From: JADLHS01 sp044225555
Lineage (GTDB): Bacteria > Verrucomicrobiota > Verrucomicrobiia > Limisphaerales > JADLHS01
Direction of reading: 5' to 3'
Assembly: GCA_044225555.1 (NCBI GenBank)
Contig: JBGAIM010000006.1
Location: forward strand, 62,001 to 126,000
Length of the DNA: 64,000 nt
Shown piece after piece: positions 16,501-24,727 of this stretch; the stretch's first letter is position 1; every line of letters begins with the position of its first letter. Under the pieces are notes generated by a model that did not search any database, was not told the origin of the DNA, and saw only the letters and a program-made list of their open reading frames with translations. A program made the position numbers and the translations under genes.

Positions 16501-18149
16501 TCAATGGAAGTGGTTCGGCAACGGTCATCGGGCCAGGTACGTTGGTTGTCTCGGGGAACGCCAACTACACTGGTGGCACGACTATTAATGGTGCCGTCTT
16601 GCAGGTGGACGGGACGTTGGGAGACATCGCGCAACCGCTGACCATCACTTCACCGACCACCATTGCGGGCAACGGCAACATCAAGTACGCCGTGACGATT
16701 CCTTCGGGCAGCGTGCTGTCACCCGGCGCGCATGGATCGGTGTCGGTGCCGGGTACCACGCTTGGCGGGCTGACGATCAACAACACGCTGATTCTCCAGG
16801 CGGGTTGCAGCAATGTCTTTGAGATCAACAAAGATGCCGGTACGAATGACACCGTGCGGGGGCTGACCTCCGTGACCATGGCCGGCACGCTCTACCTGCA
16901 AAACGTCGGCTCGACGGCCTATGCGCCCGGAGACAGCTTCAAACTCTTTTCGGCGGGCAGTTACGCGGGCGGCTTCTCCAGTATTGTGCCGGCCACGCCG
17001 GCGGCCGGCTTGATTTGGATTACGAACAATCTCATCGTCAACGGCACCTTGGGGGTGGCGGTGTTGCCCAATCCCATTCCGTTGAAGGTCTTCTCCGCCT
17101 CCAGCCTCATCAGCAATGAAGTCAACGTGATCTTCTCCGCCGAACTGGATCCGAGCACTGCTCAAAACCCGGCGAACTACGCGATCAGCACCGGCCAAGG
17201 CGTGACCGGTGCCACCTTGCGCAATACCACCAACGTGGTGCTATCCTTGGATTCCCCCATCAGCAACCTCACCTTCACGGTCAACGTTAAGTCGGTCCAG
17301 GACCTGGCGTATGTGCCCAACGTCGTGGCGACAACCAACGTTCCAAGCGCGGCTCTCGGCTTCCAAGAGTCGGTCAGCGTCTTGGTCACGAATGGGTCGG
17401 CCTTCGCTTACGGTACGAACATGCAGGTCAAAGTATATTCGGATGGCGTGGACATCTTCGGCACCCAGGATGAGTTCCAATTCGTTTTCAAGAACATCGA
17501 AGGCGACTTCGACTTCAGCGTCCGTTTGGAATCGTTGCTGATCAGCGACCCGGCGGCGAAGGCCGGCATCATGGCGCGCGAAATCAGCGATGTAAACGGC
17601 CCGCGCTTTGACGACCGCCACTTCCTCTCGGCAGGCTTCACCGCGGACCCGACCCGGAATAATAACTTCATCCAGTACCGGGATGAATTCAGCGCCGGTG
17701 CGGTGGCGCCGGCAGCGCCCCGTCCGCCCGCCTATTACCCCAACAACTGGCTACGCTTGAAGCGCACCGGGGCCGTCTTCCAAGGTTATTCCGGGCCGGA
17801 CGGGCTGAACTGGACCCCGATGACCGCCATTGACACCTCGACGAATACGAGCGGTCCGTTTCCAAGCCTGCTGCGGGTCGGTCTGGCCGTCACCAGCCAT
17901 AACCGGGCGCAGACGACCGAGGCTGTCTTCAGCGACTTCGGCGTGTCCAAGGAAGCGGTGCCCTTGACAGCGACGATCAGCGGCAACAATGTCGTAGTGT
18001 CGTGGCCGGCTGGCACGGGTACTACCTTGCAAGCCACACCAAGCCTGTCGTCGCCCGTGATCTGGACGAATGTTCCGGGAAGCGAACTGACGAGCCAGGC
18101 CGTGTTCCCGATCAGCGGTGGCGACAGCTTCTTCCGGTTGGTGAAATAA
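13599..18149 (+). CDS. Giant secreted protein with autotransporter-associated beta-strand repeats
   Basis: 1516 aa, Gly/Thr/Asn-rich. Signal peptide about 1-22 (VVAILLAAATTVPAAS). Beta-helix style repeats with the autotransporter-associated consensus appear near residues 400-430 (GTGTLTLTGNNTFSGGT), 656-690 (GPGKLTIVNSNTYSGGT), 729-755 (GTGILTVGGANSYTG) and 983-1005 (LVVSGNANYTGGT). There is no C-terminal beta-barrel, so this is not a classical type V autotransporter. Residues about 1180-1290 read like an Ig/Big-type domain and 1300-1460 like a concanavalin-type fold (DEFQFVFKNIEGDFDFSVRLESL). The C-terminus ends in the IWTNVPG...FFRLVK module. Likely an adhesin or matrix protein. Start by ATG at 13599; terminator at 18170. 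Confidence 0.88.
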   Translation: MKKYTLSVVAILLAAATTVPAASSLWLGTNATAGTAWTNPPNWFPVGVPNVGDDIVIADATGNNLNLADGRTIGALTFGTTGTRASAFTIGSNAPNASLTINNGLVANGNIGGVLNFLRLPTVIGADQTWSIGGTPGTVTTDSGIGVTTLGTPNQVQFALNANLTKTNTGQLTFIGANITGNGNLIINQGPVKFNGGSTTTMSVSGGGSIIINSGGKLMLFRNSGAVICTKPITLNAGGTLEFGGNNTGGAVYGFPLTLSGNVTFSSGGGTATAKNYFLTGAWSGTAAINGTAVGSDPVILVLSNNLAGWTGSFNNAGNGLRIGFSTAAPGSAAVAWSLNNAGAVLETYSATSIELGSLSGNSGTLRNSGGGPATVTVGALSTSTTFGAVMADNTSSLGLVKVGTGTLTLTGNNTFSGGTIVSNGAVLVQGSTASAGSGSVTVRAGALFGGSGNANGAVTVDLGGTIRAAGGIGAPPLNVGTLTLGSGSTDNTTSEVDAFLNGKIVCAGGLTVNGTNVINIIGAVPAVGVYDLITYTGAIGGNGFSGFKLGVLPPGVVANLQDSGTAIQLNVTQTGESGIWVGNVLGQWNLAGGLEWKGAISGNPQPYLNLYPAIFNDSASSFTVTITEDVTPAIVNLNHTTDYTFTGAGGIIGTAGLTKDGPGKLTIVNSNTYSGGTYITNGTVQLGNGGTSGSISGPVNNDGVFVFNRSDAITFNGINGAGSIEQRGTGILTVGGANSYTGLAIIASGTLAAGSGSAVGVTNSGTVISNTATLDVNSQSLGAEPINAQGAGVGGAGAIVNNGPGDQTTATRYVTLDGPTTFGGARRWDIRVPTVANDPNGGNDAFLHGNGYNLTKVSSNVVGLISAGDTGLGDIDVQGGTLTFSRSTYMGNPSKKITVRPGATLQLHRTSEFVNNILDKALSLTNATFAIEGNGLTNNQFAGSVTLSDSNVVNLPAATGLILTGPVNGSGSATVIGPGTLVVSGNANYTGGTTINGAVLQVDGTLGDIAQPLTITSPTTIAGNGNIKYAVTIPSGSVLSPGAHGSVSVPGTTLGGLTINNTLILQAGCSNVFEINKDAGTNDTVRGLTSVTMAGTLYLQNVGSTAYAPGDSFKLFSAGSYAGGFSSIVPATPAAGLIWITNNLIVNGTLGVAVLPNPIPLKVFSASSLISNEVNVIFSAELDPSTAQNPANYAISTGQGVTGATLRNTTNVVLSLDSPISNLTFTVNVKSVQDLAYVPNVVATTNVPSAALGFQESVSVLVTNGSAFAYGTNMQVKVYSDGVDIFGTQDEFQFVFKNIEGDFDFSVRLESLLISDPAAKAGIMAREISDVNGPRFDDRHFLSAGFTADPTRNNNFIQYRDEFSAGAVAPAAPRPPAYYPNNWLRLKRTGAVFQGYSGPDGLNWTPMTAIDTSTNTSGPFPSLLRVGLAVTSHNRAQTTEAVFSDFGVSKEAVPLTATISGNNVVVSWPAGTGTTLQATPSLSSPVIWTNVPGSELTSQAVFPISGGDSFFRLVK

Positions 18150-18169
18150 CCGCGCGATTCTGAACTTCA

Positions 18170-18201
18170 CCCGGTTCTGCCTCGGCGGAGCCGGGCTTTT
18201 T
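18170..18201 (+). terminator. Rho-independent terminator
   Basis: CCCGGTTC (18170-18177) pairs with GAGCCGGG (18188-18195), one G-U pair, ten-base loop, then CTTTTTG. It follows the giant repeat protein. Confidence 0.75.
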
Positions 18202-18299
18202 GTTTCTGGCGATGACTCCGTGGTTGCACGCAGAGCGGATTGGCGCGCCGGGAAATCGGCCATCCCCCGACACGCAACCAACCAACCCTCAGCTGGCAG

Positions 18300-18629
18300 T
18301 TATGGGATCGAGTCCAGGATGGAGAATAGTTGATCGGCGAGTTGCTTCACATTGGCCGGCGTTGGCGTGTTGTAGTTCCCATTCACCTGCTTGACGGCAT
18401 CGGTAAAGGCGGCTTGGTAGGTTTTGTAAGCGTCGGAAACGCGCTGTTGCTCTTGGGGCGTGAGAAAGCCAAACGCCAGCCGGTTGTGATAACGGGTCAT
18501 CGCCCAGTCAACGTCATTGCGGGTCTGTTTGAGCTGGTAGCCGCCGCTTCCGCCAGTGGTGGTGCAACCAGTGATCAGGGTGAGCATGGCAAGCAGCAAG
18601 GCGCAGTTTGATAGAGTTCGGGATTTCAT
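18300..18629 (-). CDS. Small lipoprotein of unknown function
   Basis: 109 aa. The N-terminus MKSRTLSNCALLLAMLTLITGC is a lipoprotein signal with lipobox LITGC (Cys near residue 22), followed by a Thr/Gly linker. The rest is helical and polar (TRNDVDWAMTRYHNRLAFGFL, QEQQRVSDAYKTYQAAFTDAVKQ), with no enzyme motif. Probably anchored in the outer membrane. It stands alone on the minus strand between two plus-strand genes. I do not recognise the family. Confidence 0.8.
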   Translation of the reverse strand: MKSRTLSNCALLLAMLTLITGCTTTGGSGGYQLKQTRNDVDWAMTRYHNRLAFGFLTPQEQQRVSDAYKTYQAAFTDAVKQVNGNYNTPTPANVKQLADQLFSILDSIP

Positions 18630-18790
18630 GAGTTTTGAGTTAGCACATTTTTCGCCCGCATCTTTTCGACGGGATCAGGTCAAGGAAAGGAAAAAGTTTA
18701 CCCGGCCAGGCTGCTGGGCGGCGGGTTTGGCAACGCAAGCTCGCCACGCTCCGGGCTTTCGGCTAAGTGTCGGGGGAAGTTGATGGCCAC

Positions 18791-20164
18791 ATGCGATTAC
18801 CGCTGAAGAAAAGCACCGAGACGGATCGAAGGGCGCTGAACCGTACTGGAGCCGGTCTTGGCGCGGTTTCCATTCTCCTGCTGCTGGCAGCGTGTCTGGC
18901 GTGGTTTTGTCCGGCAACCAAACCGAATGCGGTGCTCGGACGGTTAAGTTACTTGCAGTTCTGGCTGGCAATCTTGCTGACGCTGATTGCAGCGGCGTTT
19001 CTCCCGGTACGCATGTTGGCGCCGGCGAGGCGGCGTGCGGTTGGGTTCAGGTTCGCGGCGGTATTGTTGAGTTTCGGGGTGGCTTTGGCGGCTGCCGAAT
19101 TAGTGGCTTACATTTTGCCGGTGCGACACCAGATGGATAACCCGTGGTATTTGGCGGCCGGCGGTGGAACATCGGAGGGCGTGGACCTGCCCTTTGGACG
19201 CCCGCCGCATCTTAAGTGGGAGGGAATGTCGCGGGGCGACCTGGCTTTGTTGAACGGTGATCCCGATCCCTACGCGCGACCGGTGACGTTTGAAACGGAT
19301 CGGGAAGGTTTTCGCAACGGCCGGGACATTGAGCAGGCAGACCTCCTCACACTCGGCGACTCTTTCACCGAAGCCGGGAATGTCATGGAGGCAGAAAGTT
19401 TCTCGACGCTTGCCGGTCAACGCTTGGGCTTGAGCACACGGAATCTTGGACGCGCGGGTTACACTGCGGCGACGGAGCTCATCGTGCTCAAGAAATACGG
19501 ATTGAACTGCCGGCCAAAAGTCGTGGTGTGGCAGATCGCCGAGGCGAACGATTTGGCCGAGATGGTCATTTATGAGAAGTGGGTCTCGTTCGGACGGCCA
19601 AGATATTTTGATGCGAAACCAGACTCAGCTCGTATTGAAGCATGGCAGAAGCGATCGCCCACATTCCGTTTGTTTGAGGCGCTGAGAAAGAACACCCCAC
19701 GCCCGTGGCCCTTGGCTGGAACATTTCGCGATCAGGATGGGGTGGATCATCCGGTGCGTTTTCTGCCCGGGGCCAACCATGAGCCGCCCGTCCGCAATCA
19801 TCCCGGGTGGCCGGGTTTCTCGGCGGCGCTGCTGGAGGGTGCGGCGGTCTGTCGCGCGAATAATATCCGTTTGTTGGTTCTGCTCATCCCGACCAAGGCG
19901 CGCGTATTGACTCCGTACACCAAGCTCACGGACTTTGCCGCCGCTACATTCAGTCGTCCGGAAGGCGACTCTTTGGGAGTAGTTCTGAAGGAATTTTGCG
20001 ATTCGCACCAGATCGCGTTTGCCGACGCGACCGCTCCATTGCAGGAACAGGCGAAGGCAGGAAGGCTGGTTTATCTGCCTTACGATACGCACCTGTCTCC
20101 CGCCGGGCATCAGGTCGTCGCCGAACTGGTTGCGGCGAAACTTGCGGCCCAGGGAGGACAGTGA
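18791..20164 (+). CDS. Membrane-anchored SGNH/GDSL-type hydrolase, AlgX/AlgJ-like
   Basis: About 457 aa. The first 120 residues hold three hydrophobic helices (AVSILLLLAACLAWF, YLQFWLAILLTLIAAAF, FAAVLLSFGVALAAAELVAYIL). The outer domain has SGNH blocks: LTLGDSFTEAGN (nucleophile Ser) and YLPYDTHLSPAGHQVVAELV with the Asp-x-x-His pair at the end. Such proteins add or remove acetyl groups on exopolysaccharide. ATG at 18791 is preferred, with GGGGGAAG upstream; an in-frame GTG at 18767 is an alternative. The next gene is a FemAB/GNAT-like protein and nucleotide-sugar enzymes follow, which supports a role in surface polysaccharide. The exact substrate is unknown. Confidence 0.75.
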   Translation: MRLPLKKSTETDRRALNRTGAGLGAVSILLLLAACLAWFCPATKPNAVLGRLSYLQFWLAILLTLIAAAFLPVRMLAPARRRAVGFRFAAVLLSFGVALAAAELVAYILPVRHQMDNPWYLAAGGGTSEGVDLPFGRPPHLKWEGMSRGDLALLNGDPDPYARPVTFETDREGFRNGRDIEQADLLTLGDSFTEAGNVMEAESFSTLAGQRLGLSTRNLGRAGYTAATELIVLKKYGLNCRPKVVVWQIAEANDLAEMVIYEKWVSFGRPRYFDAKPDSARIEAWQKRSPTFRLFEALRKNTPRPWPLAGTFRDQDGVDHPVRFLPGANHEPPVRNHPGWPGFSAALLEGAAVCRANNIRLLVLLIPTKARVLTPYTKLTDFAAATFSRPEGDSLGVVLKEFCDSHQIAFADATAPLQEQAKAGRLVYLPYDTHLSPAGHQVVAELVAAKLAAQGGQ

Positions 20165-20287
20165 CCGCGATTGCTTGTCAGTATTTTTTCCTGACGGGTG
20201 GGATGGACTTCGCGCCGACATTGCGCTAAACGTAAAGCGCACAGTGGCAAGACCAAACGTGCTGCTACTGGCGTTGCTTAATCAGAG

Positions 20288-21223
20288 ATGAACGTCGAAC
20301 CCGTCGCTGCCTGCCCGCGCCCTGTCTCGGAGCCAAGCCGCTCCTCACGGAGTGTGGAAATGGTCTCCTATCGCGGGGAGCTGGGCACGCTGTGGGATGA
20401 GCTGGTTGCCCGTTCACGCAACGGCCATTTCATGGTTACGCGCCGCTTCCTGGATTATCATGGCGACCGCTTTCGGGACCGCTCGCTGATTTTTTTGCGC
20501 GAAGGAAAACCGGTTGCGGTAATTCCGTTGCACGAAGAGGACAACGAGTGGATTTCACATCGGGGTCTGCCGTTTGGTGGTTTGATCGCCGCCCCGGAAC
20601 TGACCATGGAGCAAACCGCCGAGATATTTCGTGAGATCGGGGGCCGGATGCGTTCCTCCGGGGTCGCGGCTCTACGCTACACGCCTACGCCGCACGTGTA
20701 TCATACGCAGCCGTTCGAGGACGACGTATTTTTGCTGCACCAATTAGGGGCGCGATTGGAAAGTTTGAAGCTGGCGGCCCGGGCGCGGTTGCCCCGGCTG
20801 GGCTTGATGCAGGAACGCGTGCGCAAGTATCTGCGCCAGGCGGTGCCCAAGATCCGGGTCGTGCATGGCATCCCGTTGCCGGAGTTTTGGGACGGGTTGA
20901 CGAGTTATCTCCACCACCGCCATCAGGCAACTCCAGTTCACACGGAGGTGGAAATGGCCGATCTCCTGAACCGTTTCCCGGACGCCATCCGATTGCTGGG
21001 CATCCGGGGCGCGCGGCGGCGATTGGCGCCAAAACAGAGCCTCCTGGCCCTGGACCATGCCGCCATCAAAAAATTCGGCGCGGGTCGGGGCTGGCTGGAT
21101 TTCGGCACTTCGATGCATCCGGCGGATGGCAGTCTCGACTTGCGGTTGCACGCGCAAAAGGAACGGAACGGCGGTCGGGGCATGCGCGTCGAGACTTGGG
21201 TCTGGGATGGCAATGTCCGCTAG
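20288..21223 (+). CDS. FemAB/GNAT-like acyltransferase
   Basis: 311 aa. The region GHFMVTRRFLDYHGDRFRDRSLIFLREGKPVAVIPLHEE followed by ISHRGLPFGGLI (about residues 46-105) is typical of a FemAB/GNAT-type protein found in polysaccharide and surface-modification clusters. The C-terminal half retains a GWLDFGTS segment and a closing HAQKERNGGRGM stretch, which line up with the acceptor region of this family, but the usual catalytic core is weakly conserved (LGIRGARRRLAPKQS). Likely transfers an acyl or aminoacyl group to a sugar or amine. It follows the SGNH-type gene with a 123-base gap. Substrate unknown. Confidence 0.7.
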   Translation: MNVEPVAACPRPVSEPSRSSRSVEMVSYRGELGTLWDELVARSRNGHFMVTRRFLDYHGDRFRDRSLIFLREGKPVAVIPLHEEDNEWISHRGLPFGGLIAAPELTMEQTAEIFREIGGRMRSSGVAALRYTPTPHVYHTQPFEDDVFLLHQLGARLESLKLAARARLPRLGLMQERVRKYLRQAVPKIRVVHGIPLPEFWDGLTSYLHHRHQATPVHTEVEMADLLNRFPDAIRLLGIRGARRRLAPKQSLLALDHAAIKKFGAGRGWLDFGTSMHPADGSLDLRLHAQKERNGGRGMRVETWVWDGNVR

Positions 21224-21250
21224 GCAACCTGCCCGCCGCGCTCCGCTGGA

Positions 21251-21928
21251 TCAATCTTTCGCGCCTTCACCGAGCAGAGCCCTGCTGGCTTCCTTGCCAT
21301 AAAGTCCGCGATTGCTCTGATTGAACTCGAATTTCAAATCCACTTCGAGGTCCTGCAACGTGATGAGCTTCCAGTGAACGGGCATGAACACAGTCTGGCC
21401 ATTCTGCTCGTTACGTTCCAACTGGTAAGCGAGCAGTAGGTGGAGGGCATCATGGGTGACTTTCGGATTCTCCGAAGGTGAATAATAGAACGAGCGCTGC
21501 GTGGTGTTGGCTGTGGTGGCGCTGTAGGTCTTTAACTCCAGATAGCACGGAGGACCTGTGACGGTGCTTGGCGTGCGCGCGTCGAGTCCGGCCTCCTTCA
21601 AGGCGGCTTTGACGAAACTTTCCATGTGATTGCCGGCTTCGTTGGCGCGGACGGAAATCAATCCTTCGGCCCGTGCTTTGGCGGCGGCGGCGCTGGCGGC
21701 GGCGGAGAGTTTCTTGAACAACGCAGCATGTGCCGGGTTGTTGGTGTCGAAATCCAGCACGCGATGTTGCGTCGTGGCCAGGATGACCTCCTTGAACGGG
21801 ATTTGCTTGGCCGGCCTGGTGAGTTCAGCGAGGGCCGCAGTGGAGACCGGGTTGGTCGTCTCCGCACCAACGACCGCTGCCGCCGAGACGCACAATACAC
21901 CACAGCAGTTCAGCCATCGCTTCTTCAT
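21251..21928 (-). CDS. Restriction endonuclease-like protein with a Sec signal peptide
   Basis: 225 aa. The N-terminus MKKRWLNCCGVLCVSAAAVV plus GA is a convincing signal peptide (about 1-22). The body resembles a PD-(D/E)xK nuclease of the type II restriction kind: GNHMESFVKAALKEAGL (Glu near 103), YLELKTY (Glu 131, Lys 133), then RSFYYSPSENPKVTHDALHLLLAYQL and a C-terminal VHWKLITLQDLEVDLKFEFNQSNRGLY. The segment that should carry the first Asp (PD motif) before YLELK appears shortened to TVTGPPC, so the active site may be incomplete. It starts one base after the stop of the upstream methyltransferase (TGAAATG), implying coupled translation. Could be a decayed or repurposed restriction enzyme. 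No recognised name. Confidence 0.65.
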   Translation of the reverse strand: MKKRWLNCCGVLCVSAAAVVGAETTNPVSTAALAELTRPAKQIPFKEVILATTQHRVLDFDTNNPAHAALFKKLSAAASAAAAKARAEGLISVRANEAGNHMESFVKAALKEAGLDARTPSTVTGPPCYLELKTYSATTANTTQRSFYYSPSENPKVTHDALHLLLAYQLERNEQNGQTVFMPVHWKLITLQDLEVDLKFEFNQSNRGLYGKEASRALLGEGAKD

Positions 21929-21929
21929 T

Positions 21930-23222
21930 TCAGCGTTTGTGGAACAGCACGATGCGATTGGTGTTCGTGCCCTTGCTCATGTTGTCCACGCCCCAGCAAT
22001 TGGCGGTCTTGGTGAACTTCTGATCGTTGATGAGCACTAGCACCGGTTCGAGCCCGGCCGCGACACCGCAGGGGAGAACATGCTCTTCCAGTTTTGTTTT
22101 GCCACTGTGGACTTCGCCGACTTCAAATGCCACGTGGCCTCCTGATTTCAGCAGGCGATGAAGTTCACGAAATACTCCCGTCATGACTTCACGCCAGGCT
22201 TCGATCTTCTTCGGGACGGTTAACTTCACGGATTGAGGGTCAATTCCCAAAAACCAGCAACGCAGCCAGTTGTCGTCGGCATATTGCACGACGTCCAGGA
22301 ACGGCGGGGAAGTGACCACAAGTGAAACGGAATTGGCTGGCAGTTCGTGCGTGGCGTCGGCAGGCGCGTTGGTGAAATGGGCTTGGTCGGCGACGTCGGC
22401 CAGCATGCGACGGACTTCAGGCGTAACGTCGCCAAGCAGTTGCTTCGATTTCTTCAGAATGATTTTTGCGACGTCGCGGCGCGGCGGGGTTTGATTCCGC
22501 TTCTCGTTGATCTTCCGTTGCGAGGCAAGGCTGACGGCCTGATTTGGTGGCAGGGTATAAACCGAGAAAAATCCCGGCGAGTGGCCGGTGAGTCGGTTCA
22601 GCGCAACCATGCGTAGCCAGTCATCAATGGAATCTGATCTTTTGGTGCGGAAATATTTCTTCAGGGCGCAGATATCGCGGAGCGTTTCAGGGTGGTAGAA
22701 GGCCAGCAAGTCTTCCGGGAATTCATCGTGGCTGGTGAGGTCGATTTCCTGAAGGCGCGCTTCGATTTGCTCCAGAGCCGGTGGGCGGAGGCGTGGTTGG
22801 GTGAACGTGAGGCTGAGCGGGTTGATGTCGTTGCCGAAAGGGACGCGGCCCAGCAGTGCGGCATCAATGGGCGTGGTGCCGCGGCCCATGAATGGATCAT
22901 AAACCACGTCGCCGGGCTTCGTGAGCCGTTCGATGAAGAAACGCGGGAGCTGCGGCTTGAAGCACGCGCGATAGGATACTTCGTGGAGCGAACTGGCCTG
23001 CCGCTGGCGCGCAGTCCAGAATTCGTTGACGAAGGTGGGGACATCGCACGGGCCGCTGGCTGAAACAAAACGAGTCCTGACCTCGCGCGTAGCAACGCCG
23101 AACTCGCGAAAGGAGGCAAGCTCAACGGCGAGTGAGCGTGAACGTGGCCGGTTCATCACCGGCGGAGCCGGCGATGCTCGTTCTCCAAAATTCAGGGTGG
23201 CCTGCTCGGTGGCGGTGGTCAT
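21930..23222 (-). CDS. Site-specific DNA methyltransferase
   Basis: 430 aa from the ATG at 23222. AdoMet-binding motif I reads VVYDPFMGRGTTPIDAALLG near residues 107-124, followed by NDINPLS; the catalytic motif is TSPPF near residue 307, of the amino-methyltransferase (N4-cytosine or N6-adenine) kind. Motif I precedes the catalytic motif, the reverse of the common beta class with DPF.GSGTT. C-terminal part has FEVGEVHSG and NTNRIVLFHK. An open frame continues upstream to 23507 but overlaps the divergent dehydrogenase gene and lacks homology, so 23222 is used. It is coupled to the restriction-like gene downstream, forming a type II-like restriction-modification pair. Recognition site unknown. 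Confidence 0.85.
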   Translation of the reverse strand: MTTATEQATLNFGERASPAPPVMNRPRSRSLAVELASFREFGVATREVRTRFVSASGPCDVPTFVNEFWTARQRQASSLHEVSYRACFKPQLPRFFIERLTKPGDVVYDPFMGRGTTPIDAALLGRVPFGNDINPLSLTFTQPRLRPPALEQIEARLQEIDLTSHDEFPEDLLAFYHPETLRDICALKKYFRTKRSDSIDDWLRMVALNRLTGHSPGFFSVYTLPPNQAVSLASQRKINEKRNQTPPRRDVAKIILKKSKQLLGDVTPEVRRMLADVADQAHFTNAPADATHELPANSVSLVVTSPPFLDVVQYADDNWLRCWFLGIDPQSVKLTVPKKIEAWREVMTGVFRELHRLLKSGGHVAFEVGEVHSGKTKLEEHVLPCGVAAGLEPVLVLINDQKFTKTANCWGVDNMSKGTNTNRIVLFHKR

Positions 23223-23363
23223 CTCTATTGCCCATAGCAGACCAGCGAACGATGCCCCGGGCAAGTCCCGAGGAGCGGACCGGGAATGTTTCCGGGATTG
23301 ATTAGGATTGAACAAAAGTGGACATCGGGCATCTTCCCGCGCGAATAGGCGCACCGCTAAATT

Positions 23364-24650
23364 ATGAAGATTGCCATTGTGGGTTTGGGTTACGTCGGCT
23401 TGCCGTTGTGTTTGCAGTTTGCCCGGAACGGGGTGGAAGTGATCGGCCTGGACATTGACGGGAACAAAGTCCAGTCGGTCAACGCGGGCCGGAGCTACAT
23501 TGAACACATTGACTCAGCGGCCATCCGGGAAGCCGTGCAGGCCCGGCGTTTTACGGCGTCCGCCGATTTCGCCCGCGTGAAGGAGGTCGAGGCTGTCATC
23601 ATCTGCGTGCCGACGCCGCTGAATAAAAATCGCGAGCCGGATATTTCCTACATCATCAAGACGGGCGAAGCCATCGCCCGCCATTTGCAGAAAGGCGTGC
23701 TGGTCGTCTTGGAGTCCACAACTTATCCCGGCACCACGGACACCGATTTGCGTGAGGTGCTCGAAAAAGGCTCGGGGCTCAAGGCGGGAACGGATTTTCA
23801 TCTTGCCTTCTCTCCCGAGCGCGAAGACCCGGGCAATCCCGACAGCAAAGTGGCCAAGATTCCCAAGGTCATTGGTGGTTTCACACCGGCTTGCCTGGAA
23901 AGAACCAAGGCGCTATACGGCAAGGCCATTCAAACGCTCGTGCCGGTGTCGTCGTGCCGCGCGGCGGAGGCAACCAAGCTGCTCGAAAACATTTTTCGCA
24001 GCGTCAACATCGCGCTCGTGAACGAACTCAAACAGGTGTATGGCGCGATGGATATTGATGTGTGGGAAGTCATCAACGCCGCCAAGACGAAGCCATTCGG
24101 TTTCATGGCATTTTATCCAGGGCCGGGTCTGGGCGGACACTGCATTCCGATCGACCCGTTCTATCTGACATGGAAGGCGCGCGAGTACGGCCAGAACACG
24201 CGGTTCATTGAACTGGCGGGTGAAGTCAACACGGCGATGCCGGAGTTTGTGGTGCGTCGCGTCGCGGATGCGCTGAACACGCGGCAGAAGCCCGTGAAAG
24301 GCAGTCGCGTGCTGGTGCTTGGATTGGCTTACAAAGCCAATGTGGACGACGATCGCGAGTCGCCGAGCTATCATCTGCTTGATCTACTCAAACATCGTGG
24401 TGCCCATGTGGATTATTATGATCCGCATGTGCCGGTGATCCGACCGACCCGCGAACATCCGCATTGGGCGGGCACCAAATCCGTCGAGTGGAAGAAGGAA
24501 GTCATCGCCGGCTACGACTTGGTATTGATTTCCACGGCGCACAAAGCAGTGAACTATCAGGAATTGGCCGACTGGGCGCAGGGCATCGTGGACACACGCA
24601 ATGCGATGGCCGGATGCAAGGTCTCGCCGGGCAAGCTTTGGAAAGCGTGA
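23364..24650 (+). CDS. UDP-sugar 6-dehydrogenase, TviB/WbpA type
   Basis: 428 aa. NAD-dependent four-electron oxidation of a UDP-hexosamine to the uronic acid. N-terminal Rossmann motif IVGLGYVGLPL, the region CVPTPLNKNREPD, LESTTYPGTT, FSPEREDPGN, and the catalytic Cys in GPGLGGHCIPIDPFYL near residue 258. The C-terminal domain shows LVLGLAYKANVDDDRESPS. The motif set fits the UDP-GlcNAc/UDP-ManNAc dehydrogenase subgroup (TviB, WbpA) better than plain UDP-glucose dehydrogenase. It precedes a TviC/WbpP-type epimerase by 77 bases, so together they plausibly make UDP-GalNAcA or a similar uronic acid for surface polysaccharide. Confidence 0.9.
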   Translation: MKIAIVGLGYVGLPLCLQFARNGVEVIGLDIDGNKVQSVNAGRSYIEHIDSAAIREAVQARRFTASADFARVKEVEAVIICVPTPLNKNREPDISYIIKTGEAIARHLQKGVLVVLESTTYPGTTDTDLREVLEKGSGLKAGTDFHLAFSPEREDPGNPDSKVAKIPKVIGGFTPACLERTKALYGKAIQTLVPVSSCRAAEATKLLENIFRSVNIALVNELKQVYGAMDIDVWEVINAAKTKPFGFMAFYPGPGLGGHCIPIDPFYLTWKAREYGQNTRFIELAGEVNTAMPEFVVRRVADALNTRQKPVKGSRVLVLGLAYKANVDDDRESPSYHLLDLLKHRGAHVDYYDPHVPVIRPTREHPHWAGTKSVEWKKEVIAGYDLVLISTAHKAVNYQELADWAQGIVDTRNAMAGCKVSPGKLWKA

Positions 24651-24651
24651 A

Positions 24652-24716
24652 CAGATTTGCGATTTAAGATTTACGATAGAAGCGCCGGACCTCAAGCTGC
24701 GCGTAAATCGAAAGTC
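24652..24716. repeat. Intergenic word repeat, imperfect hairpin
   Basis: The gap between the two nucleotide-sugar genes has GATTTGCGATTTAAGATTT on the left and GCGTAAATCGAAAGTC on the right, complementary in word content. It has the same style as the insertions in uvrA (short reiterated words on one side, their complements on the other). Confidence 0.5.
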
Positions 24717-24727
24717 ACCAATCGAGC

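Noticed and set aside
13599..18149. Classical type V autotransporter
   Set aside because: Only passenger-type repeats are present; there is no C-terminal beta-barrel domain.
20165..20287. Terminator GTCAG...CTGAC after the SGNH gene
   Set aside because: The stem is only about five base pairs and the T-run lies in the loop, not after the stem.
23223..23507. Upstream extension of the DNA methyltransferase frame
   Set aside because: It overlaps the start of the divergent sugar dehydrogenase, has no methyltransferase-like sequence and lies ahead of a suitable ATG at 23222.
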